Positions 1 to 5,106 of a DNA stretch of 5,106 nucleotides are shown one piece after another. Numbering within the stretch: position 1 is the first letter of the stretch; each line of letters begins with the position of its first letter. The DNA is from JAICLL01 sp035252155 (GTDB lineage: Bacteria; Planctomycetota; Planctomycetia; Pirellulales; JAICIG01). The translations under genes were made by a program, and so were the position numbers. A model generated the notes under the pieces. It did no database searches, was not told the DNA's origin, and saw nothing but the letters and a program-made list of their open reading frames with translations. The DNA is taken from positions 1-5,106 of the forward strand of contig DATFDL010000240.1 in NCBI GenBank assembly GCA_035252155.1. Reading direction: 5' to 3'.

Positions 1-1289
1 CATGTGGCCGTGAAGAAGCTGCTGACCACGATCAGCGACTGAAACGACGCCGTAGTTCCCCAATGCGTCGCGCCGTGGTGATACCAAACTCCGCCCAGCC
101 AGGTCGACGCCGCGCTGGCGATGTTGCACAGCGCCATGAACGTGGCGAAGACCGTGCTGGTCATGCGCTCGGTACACGCTCGGGCCGCCAGATCGGCCTG
201 AACCATGCTGGCCGTCATATAGGTGAAGCCGACAAACGCGCTGAGAGCCAAGGCACTGATGCGGCCGCCCAACAGCAGGTACGCGCAGTTGCTGACGATT
301 CCGGCCACAATCGCCAGATGGATCAGCCACCGCATCGCCACGCGCCGGCAATAAAAGGCATAGCCCAGGCAGGCCAGCATCGAGCCCGCCGCGCCCACGG
401 CCACCATGTCGCCGTACAACTCATCGGGAAAACGCAGGGCGCTGGTGGTGTGCAGATAAAGCACGGGCTGACAGAACAAATTGAAATTCCACAGGAACAT
501 GAACAGCCCCACCGCCAGAAACCCGCGCGAACCGAGCAGCCCGCGGAGCGAGGGCACTGCCGATCGCCATGACACGGTGGTGCGGCGCGGCGGCTCGACG
601 ACGAACAGCCAAGTCAACACAAACGTGACGACCATCATCACGCTGCACAGCAGAAAGCCCAGCTTTTGCTGGTGATGCTGGCTGAGCACGCCGCCGAAAA
701 TGCCCGTCAGGATCGTGCCGCCGTAGATCGCCGCCCACTGCACCGATTGCAGCCGGCCGGTGAGGCCCAATGGCTGGCCGGTCTCGATCATCAGCCCATC
801 GATGACCACATCGCCGAAGATGACGCCGACCGTGGCGAGCGTCAGCCATGACAGCAAGCGGCGCTCTGCCCCCACATGTACGGGCATCAAGTGCAGCCAC
901 AGAAACCCCGCGGCCGCGACCGCACTGGCGATCAGCAGATAATTCCTGCGGTGCGAACCCCGCAACGGCACGACATCGGAGAGTAAGGCGAACAGCGGTT
1001 TCAGGCACCACGGCAACGACAGCAGCGCGCCGAACAGAGCCACATTGTTGGCCGTCTCGCCCCATTGCCGCAGCAGCGCCTCATCGGGCTGCGAGACCAG
1101 CCCCGTCGTCGGATCGCCCATGCCCTGTACAAAATAGATCACGCCGAACAGCAAGGCGAGCTGCACAATCCGCACCGGTTTGTCGGCCCGTGCGAGCTGG
1201 TCGCCTCCAGCTTCTGCCGTAGCGGCGCGCACTCGAAATCGCTTCGTTCGCGATCGCGCAGGTTGAGCGGTCGTTGATGGGCGGTCCAT
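1..1289 (-). CDS. MFS transporter, BT1 (folate-biopterin transporter)-like; C-terminus beyond the window
   Basis: Reading the minus strand from the ATG at 1289 gives 429 uninterrupted codons with no stop before position 1, so the gene is partial at its 3' end. The first ~38 residues are hydrophilic and arginine-rich, a likely cytoplasmic tail. About twelve hydrophobic segments follow, roughly at residues 41-56, 80-103, 115-134, 147-168, 184-204, 210-230, 256-277, 291-313, 319-341, 345-365, 377-398 and 414 onward, so only a short tail should be missing. BT1-like signatures are IYFVQG (51-56), PWCLKPLF (93-100) followed by LLSDVVPLRG and RR (102-115), and FGDVVIDGLMIE (158-169), the acidic helix-4 motif. 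The family moves solutes across the inner membrane; eukaryotic members carry folates or biopterin, but the substrate here is unknown. ATG 1289 is chosen because an in-frame TGA lies at 1340-1338 with no other start codon between. Sure of a 12-helix MFS protein; the BT1 assignment is from motif memory. Confidence 0.85.
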   Translation of the reverse strand, partial: MDRPSTTAQPARSRTKRFRVRAATAEAGGDQLARADKPVRIVQLALLFGVIYFVQGMGDPTTGLVSQPDEALLRQWGETANNVALFGALLSLPWCLKPLFALLSDVVPLRGSHRRNYLLIASAVAAAGFLWLHLMPVHVGAERRLLSWLTLATVGVIFGDVVIDGLMIETGQPLGLTGRLQSVQWAAIYGGTILTGIFGGVLSQHHQQKLGFLLCSVMMVVTFVLTWLFVVEPPRRTTVSWRSAVPSLRGLLGSRGFLAVGLFMFLWNFNLFCQPVLYLHTTSALRFPDELYGDMVAVGAAGSMLACLGYAFYCRRVAMRWLIHLAIVAGIVSNCAYLLLGGRISALALSAFVGFTYMTASMVQADLAARACTERMTSTVFATFMALCNIASAASTWLGGVWYHHGATHWGTTASFQSLIVVSSFFTAT

Positions 1290-1295
1290 GCCACA

Positions 1296-1300
1296 CCCCT
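1296..1300 (-). promoter_or_regulatory. Weak Shine-Dalgarno for the transporter gene
   Basis: The minus strand reads AGGGG six bases upstream of the ATG at 1289. This is a partial match to the AGGAGG consensus at a usable spacing, and it supports that ATG over internal GTG codons at residues 20 and 39, although the match is weak. Confidence 0.4.
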
Positions 1301-1327
1301 GGCTATTTCTGCCTAGTCCAACTTTAG

Positions 1328-1366
1328 GCGGCGGGTTTCAGCCGACTGCCGCGGGAGCGAGCGGGA
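1328..1366. repeat. GC-rich imperfect inverted repeat plus short direct repeat
   Basis: On the plus strand GCGGCGG (1328-1334) can pair with CTGCCGC (1346-1352) over seven positions, one of them a G-T pair, around an 11-base loop. It is followed by GCGGGA-GCGA-GCGGGA (1351-1366), a six-base direct repeat with a four-base spacer. On the minus strand the stem is interrupted by an A-C mismatch and has no T-run after it, so it is a poor intrinsic terminator. It may be a remnant of a dispersed intergenic repeat; only one copy is visible here. Confidence 0.3.
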
Positions 1367-1394
1367 TTCTAGGGGGTCGGGACGCGGGTGACCA
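1366..1394 (-). promoter_or_regulatory. Weak sigma70-like promoter candidate for the transporter gene
   Basis: On the minus strand TGGTCA (1394-1389, 4 of 6 to TTGACA) is followed after 17 bp by TAGAAT (1371-1366, 5 of 6 to TATAAT). The pair lies about 80 bp upstream of the transporter ATG. In GC-rich DNA a match of this quality can arise by chance, and the promoter consensus of the host is unknown. Confidence 0.17.
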
Positions 1395-1418
1395 GAGAGA
1401 TTCGCCGATGGCACGACC

Positions 1419-4400
1419 TTATCGCCGTAACTGCTCCAAAATCACTGGATCTTGAATCTCGCGGTCGCGCGCCAAAAGCAGTATTTTCGAAATGACTTCG
1501 GCGGTGCGCGGGTCGTCGTCGGCGAATGGTAAGAAAAGACGGCCGCGATGCTGTGCATGCACCGGCACGATGCACACCGCGCCGCCAGGCATGCGATGCA
1601 CCACGCCGCTGCCCAAATGAACGTTGTAATCGGCTAGCTCGCCGTGAATGAGGGCGTGATTGCTTTTCAGGCGAACATTTTTGAGCTTAAGCAGATCGCA
1701 CGTTTCGCGCACCAGCCCGGAACGCATCTCCACGGTCGACGCGCTGGCCTCGGGATCGACGCCGCCGGCATGGGCGACGCTCACTACCAGGTCAAGATCA
1801 CGCATCACCTCGCTGAATAGCCGGGGCGGCACGGTCGAAAGCTTCAACGGCTTCCATTCGTCCGAGCGGCGAAAACTGACTCCCGAGATCGTCCACCCCT
1901 CGACTTCGGCAGGCGTCGTAATACCGAGGTCAAACCCTATCTCGACGATAAGTCGTTCATCGTGGAACACTTTGAAGACGCCGTCGCCCGTGTTCCAGCC
2001 GCGGTTGCCGAACAATGCCATCGCCTGTTTAGGTTGCACCTGTTGTCCGTCGTAACGGTGCGAGACCGCGCCGTCTTTTTTCTCTTGCTTCGTGACGACA
2101 TACAGCTCGCGAAAGACCTGCTTGAAAGGCTGCATCCGCTCGGTCTGAAAACACTCGTGCTGCCACGCGTGCCAATCGTCGCTGGCGAGCAGGTCGTGCG
2201 GGTGCGCTAGCCGAAGCGTTTCCTTGGCCTTGACCGGCTCGAGCTTGCCGCGAAAATCGCGCAACGCTTTGCCGCCTTTGTCGGGGTAGCCCAGAATCCC
2301 CTCGCCGACAACCACCAGCCGCGACAGATGCGGCCGGAGCAGGGCATGGCCGCACCACGCCCGGAGCTCATCGCCACTGAACACATCGCCGCGGCACATG
2401 GCCGTCTCCAACGAGCGGCGAATGGACGACGCCTGGCGGCGAAGGTCGGCGGCGCGCGCAACAAGCTCGGCGATCTTTTTGTCTTTCTTGATGGCTGGGG
2501 GAATGGCCTTTAGTTCCTTGGGGCCTTTGCGGGTGGTCACCACCGGTTGGGCGTTGTCATCGAGCGCCAGCGAGACCGTCACGCCGTCTTTGACCACGGT
2601 GACCGGTCCCTTGGCCAGGTCTTTCACCGCTTCGGCGCCCACAGCCCACTCGAGCCGCAAGGGATCGGCAAAACCGGCCGTCTGGGCGAGGTTCTTCATG
2701 CCGATTTCCCAGGCACGCAAGGCATCGGGCTTGGTCAGACCGCTCAAGGTGTTGGCGTACCGGCGATAATCGCGCAAGACCTGGCAGCGCTCGCGCAGGT
2801 CGGCCTCGCGTTGCTTGCCCGCGGCCAAGGGAAGCAGACCCAGCAGACGAACGTATTCCTTAAGCTGCTTTTTTTTGATTCCGGCGACCAGATCGTTACG
2901 CTTGACCTTGTTGAGCAGCACCTCGCCGATGAATTGTGCGCGTTTGGCCTGGTTGGCGTTGGCGGCAAACCGCGCGGCCTGGGCCATCGCCTGCCACCGC
3001 TGGGGGCCGAACGACTCATACGTGCGCCGAAACCACGCGACGTCGATCGCCCCGGCTCCGCGTTCTTCATTGCCCAGTGGCGTGCGCTCGGCAATGAGCC
3101 GCTCCCAAGGAGTGAGCTTCTTCGGCGTGGGCGGTTTTGGCGAGTCGGTGTCATCGTCATCGCCGTCGTCGTTCGCCGTAGCTTCGGCTTCGGCGCCGTC
3201 ATCGGTCTCGTCGGTCTGGCCGCCGGCAAGGGCGGCGTTCTGGGTGGCGTCGAACACGAAACTCATGTGTGCTAGGAACCAATAGACGCCTTCGTCGAAG
3301 TCATCCCAGCCAAAATAGGCCTGAATGAACTTGGTCCATTGAGGCGCCAAGAAAGCGAGTTGCAAGAGGCGTTCCTCAGGAAAATCGCCGACGCTCACCG
3401 CTTCGCGCATGCGCCGGACGAACTCAGCGGGCGTATCGTCGGCCGCCGGGTAAGTGACGCTCGCCAACTCCGAGAAAGTCTCACGGCGCCCGACGTTGCC
3501 ATATCGTGCCCAGCGATAACCGCGTTTGAAATCTGCTTTGCCCAGCGCCCTCAGAATCCGATGCAGTGTCGCGGCGCCGAAAAGCGAGCCTAGAAACCAA
3601 GCGGGGGCGGTGGCCGCAGTGGGCGCATCGCCGCGCGGCAACTCCAGCTCCAAAAGACGCGCCACGGCGCGATCGCGCAAATCGCGAACGGCAGGATTGC
3701 GGGAGAGGAAAGCGTCTTGTTCCTTCGATAACGTTCGTTGTGTCCAAGCGGCGAGCAAGTCGAAACCTTCCGCCGAGTATGCCCCCGCGCCTCGCGGGCC
3801 GAGCAGATCGTCGGCAATGTCCGCGAGCGAAGCCGCGCCGGCCTCATAGGCGTCCAAGAGCAGATCCGAGTCTGGCCGTAGGCGCGGCGCGCCCGGAATC
3901 GGCTGATCGCGCCAATGATACAACCGCCATTGCCTGGCCCGCTGCTCGGCCGCAAGTTTGTAGCCGCAGATTCGCATGACAACCGACAGGAGTTCCGGCC
4001 AGAGTTTGAACGCGAATTCATCGCGCCAATCCCCGGGCTCGTCAATGTCGATCAATCGCGCTATGTGGCGAAACTGACCGGCATTGGTCGACGTGAGCCA
4101 TTGCATATCGGCTTGCGGAACCAGTGCGTATGCCGTCTCGGCCGCGTCGAGCAAAAAATCGCCCGCGTCGACGCGGTTCAGGAACAGCAGCCATTGCAGG
4201 ATGCCTTCCACTAATTGAGTGTAGCGGCACTCGACACGAGCCAAACCGCCCGAAAGCGTTTTCGCCACTTCGGTTCCGGAGGGATTCGCTTTCGACCATT
4301 TCTTCCAATCGTCGCTGTGGTAACCGTGGCAGACCTCCCACCACGCCAGGGCGCGCACGACTTCCAGGCCATCGGCGTCGCGAAGCCGCTTGGGGCGATC

Positions 4401-5106
4401 GTGAAACCATTTAATCCAAACGTCAGCCAGCGGAAGGCGAGCGGCTTGAGCGTCGCGCGGCTTGTCCGGTTCAGGCCTGGGAAAGCCCCAACGTACATTC
4501 CCAAGCAACTCCTCCTCCGGCCCGGAGTAGCTTTGATAGCGAATGCTGGTTTCACGGTGTTCGTGAATGAGATTGTCGAGCGACTTCAGGCATTCGACGG
4601 CCGCATCGGTGATAAACTTAACCTTGAGAATGCGAGGAGCGACGACCGGCGTGCGGTCGGCGGGGTTCATTAAGCCCAGGGCGTCGTCCAAAGTGGCGAT
4701 CGACGCTTTGTCCGTGGCGATTTCGTCGAGGTGGGCCTGTTCTTCCTTGGAGATCCTGCCGTGGGCACCGCGATAAGCATCGGCGTGCCCGCGACATTCC
4801 GGGACGCTCCGTTGAGCGTCCGCCAAAAGGTGCAGCAATTCGAGCCCGGCCAGCCGCTGACCGGCATGCTTGGCGGCAGCAAGCCGGCCCGCGCTTTGCA
4901 CCGCGTCGGCGTCGCTTTGCTTGAGCAACACTTGTAGCACCCCGCGACGCAAGTCGCCCGAAGTGCGCGTAAGGTGCGATTCCAGCCGTTCGATCTCACC
5001 TCGGTCGAGCGTCTGTTCCAACAGGGCGTTTAGCGCTTGGCCGCGAACGTCTGCCGAGGCGCTGCCCACCAGGTCGAACGCGGCCTCGCGGGTGACGGCG
5101 TCCCAC
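1419..5106 (-). CDS. Giant DUF4132-family protein (MolR/YehI-like), N-terminus beyond the window
   Basis: The frame is open from the window edge to a TAA at 1421-1419. Residue numbers count from the GTG at 5069, giving 1216 residues, but 12 further codons (WDAVTREAAFDL) continue smoothly to the edge, so that GTG is probably internal. The visible N-terminus is leucine/alanine-rich with helical, HEAT-like character. APQW (575-578) followed by YWFLAH (596-601) is a motif I associate with the DUF5724-type part of these proteins. An acidic, then proline/lysine-rich linker spans 619-651. The C-terminal half carries DUF4132 hallmarks: GPKELKAIPPAIKKDK (849-864), an LE-AM-RGD-F segment leading to HALLRPHLSRLV (887-919), QPFKQVFRELY (980-990), VPPRLFSEVMRDLDL (1080-1094), and a C-terminal DUF7737-like block with ALIHGELADYNVHLGSG (1139-1155), CIVP (1166-1169), FLPFADDD (1179-1186) and ISKILLLA (1193-1200). 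There is no signal peptide or membrane segment in view; it is likely cytoplasmic. E. coli relatives are MolR and YehI; the biochemical function of the family is not established. No nuclease, protease or NTPase motif was recognised. Confidence 0.9.
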   Translation of the reverse strand, partial: WDAVTREAAFDLVGSASADVRGQALNALLEQTLDRGEIERLESHLTRTSGDLRRGVLQVLLKQSDADAVQSAGRLAAAKHAGQRLAGLELLHLLADAQRSVPECRGHADAYRGAHGRISKEEQAHLDEIATDKASIATLDDALGLMNPADRTPVVAPRILKVKFITDAAVECLKSLDNLIHEHRETSIRYQSYSGPEEELLGNVRWGFPRPEPDKPRDAQAARLPLADVWIKWFHDRPKRLRDADGLEVVRALAWWEVCHGYHSDDWKKWSKANPSGTEVAKTLSGGLARVECRYTQLVEGILQWLLFLNRVDAGDFLLDAAETAYALVPQADMQWLTSTNAGQFRHIARLIDIDEPGDWRDEFAFKLWPELLSVVMRICGYKLAAEQRARQWRLYHWRDQPIPGAPRLRPDSDLLLDAYEAGAASLADIADDLLGPRGAGAYSAEGFDLLAAWTQRTLSKEQDAFLSRNPAVRDLRDRAVARLLELELPRGDAPTAATAPAWFLGSLFGAATLHRILRALGKADFKRGYRWARYGNVGRRETFSELASVTYPAADDTPAEFVRRMREAVSVGDFPEERLLQLAFLAPQWTKFIQAYFGWDDFDEGVYWFLAHMSFVFDATQNAALAGGQTDETDDGAEAEATANDDGDDDDTDSPKPPTPKKLTPWERLIAERTPLGNEERGAGAIDVAWFRRTYESFGPQRWQAMAQAARFAANANQAKRAQFIGEVLLNKVKRNDLVAGIKKKQLKEYVRLLGLLPLAAGKQREADLRERCQVLRDYRRYANTLSGLTKPDALRAWEIGMKNLAQTAGFADPLRLEWAVGAEAVKDLAKGPVTVVKDGVTVSLALDDNAQPVVTTRKGPKELKAIPPAIKKDKKIAELVARAADLRRQASSIRRSLETAMCRGDVFSGDELRAWCGHALLRPHLSRLVVVGEGILGYPDKGGKALRDFRGKLEPVKAKETLRLAHPHDLLASDDWHAWQHECFQTERMQPFKQVFRELYVVTKQEKKDGAVSHRYDGQQVQPKQAMALFGNRGWNTGDGVFKVFHDERLIVEIGFDLGITTPAEVEGWTISGVSFRRSDEWKPLKLSTVPPRLFSEVMRDLDLVVSVAHAGGVDPEASASTVEMRSGLVRETCDLLKLKNVRLKSNHALIHGELADYNVHLGSGVVHRMPGGAVCIVPVHAQHRGRLFLPFADDDPRTAEVISKILLLARDREIQDPVILEQLRR
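2860..2876 (-). other. A8 slippery run with immediate -1-frame stop inside the DUF4132 gene
   Basis: On the coding (minus) strand a run of eight A residues (2876-2869) followed by G encodes three lysines at residues 732-734. In the zero frame it contains A AAA AAG, the heptamer that drives -1 frameshifting in E. coli dnaX. After a -1 slip the next codons are GCA GCT TAA, with the stop at 2862-2860. I see no strong Shine-Dalgarno stimulator just upstream and could not confirm a downstream stem-loop, so the motif is visible but function is unproven. Confidence 0.2.

Larger units (their letters stand above)
1290..1418. other. Intergenic gap between the DUF4132 gene and the transporter gene
   Basis: These 129 bp separate the stop codon of the large gene from the start of the transporter gene, both transcribed on the minus strand. 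No credible ORF or RNA gene is seen. On the minus strand no stable hairpin followed by a T-run is present, so there is no recognisable intrinsic terminator. The transporter could therefore be reached by read-through or have its own promoter. The gap is long compared with the overlaps or short spacers of a tight operon. Confidence 0.8.

Noticed and set aside
63..572. A 169-codon plus-strand frame opposite the transporter gene
   Set aside because: It is rich in Arg, Gln and His and antisense to a clear membrane-protein frame; there is no ribosome binding site or family motif.
421..1065. A 214-codon open frame on the minus strand in another phase inside the transporter gene
   Set aside because: It is rich in Arg and Ala with no membrane pattern, whereas the overlapping frame gives twelve hydrophobic helices and family motifs.
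1081..1296. A 71-codon minus-strand frame starting at GTG 1296, just ahead of the transporter ATG
   Set aside because: It is out of phase with the transporter frame and encodes a basic, featureless peptide; the overlap is explained by the real gene.
1321..1366. Intrinsic terminator after the DUF4132 gene
   Set aside because: On the transcribed strand the hairpin has an A-C mismatch and no following T-run.
2547..3275. A 242-codon open frame on the plus strand, antisense to the DUF4132 gene
   Set aside because: It lies wholly opposite a strongly supported coding frame, has a low-complexity composition typical of antisense frames in GC-rich DNA, and shows no recognisable domain.
1..5106. tRNA, rRNA, CRISPR array, insertion sequence or attachment site
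   Set aside because: Reading both strands I saw no regularly spaced direct repeats, cloverleaf, transposase motif or paired terminal inverted repeats.

Overview
The window is fully explained by two protein-coding genes on the minus strand, both cut by a window edge, with one short intergenic gap. Transcription runs right to left. The DNA is GC-rich and both reading frames favour G or C at third codon positions. The gene families, together with a short GC-rich repeat-like string in the gap, would fit a free-living environmental bacterium, possibly a planctomycete (Pirellulales-like). That taxonomic guess is weak: no marker gene is present.

Layout. Positions 5106 to 1419 (minus) hold most of a very large protein of at least 1228 residues. 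Its C-terminal part carries the hallmark motifs of the DUF4132 family, to which E. coli MolR and YehI belong. Its N-terminal visible part looks like helical repeats, and an acidic linker sits in the middle. The true start is beyond position 5106. Positions 1418 to 1290 are a 129-bp gap with no gene. It contains a GC-rich imperfect hairpin or repeat remnant, a weak promoter-like pair and a weak Shine-Dalgarno sequence. Positions 1289 to 1 (minus) encode the first 429 residues of a 12-helix transporter that resembles the BT1 (folate-biopterin transporter) branch of the major facilitator superfamily. This frame has no stop before position 1, so the C-terminus lies outside the window.

Relationship. 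The two genes are co-directional but separated by 129 bp, so they may be transcribed independently or by read-through. Nothing in the sequence links a DUF4132 protein functionally to a BT1-like transporter. I found no RNA gene, CRISPR array, insertion sequence, attachment site or toxin-antitoxin pair. I do not see a convincing undescribed multi-gene system. The most notable leads are the uncharacterised giant protein itself and an A8 run in its coding strand that forms a dnaX-like slippery heptamer followed at once by a -1-frame stop.
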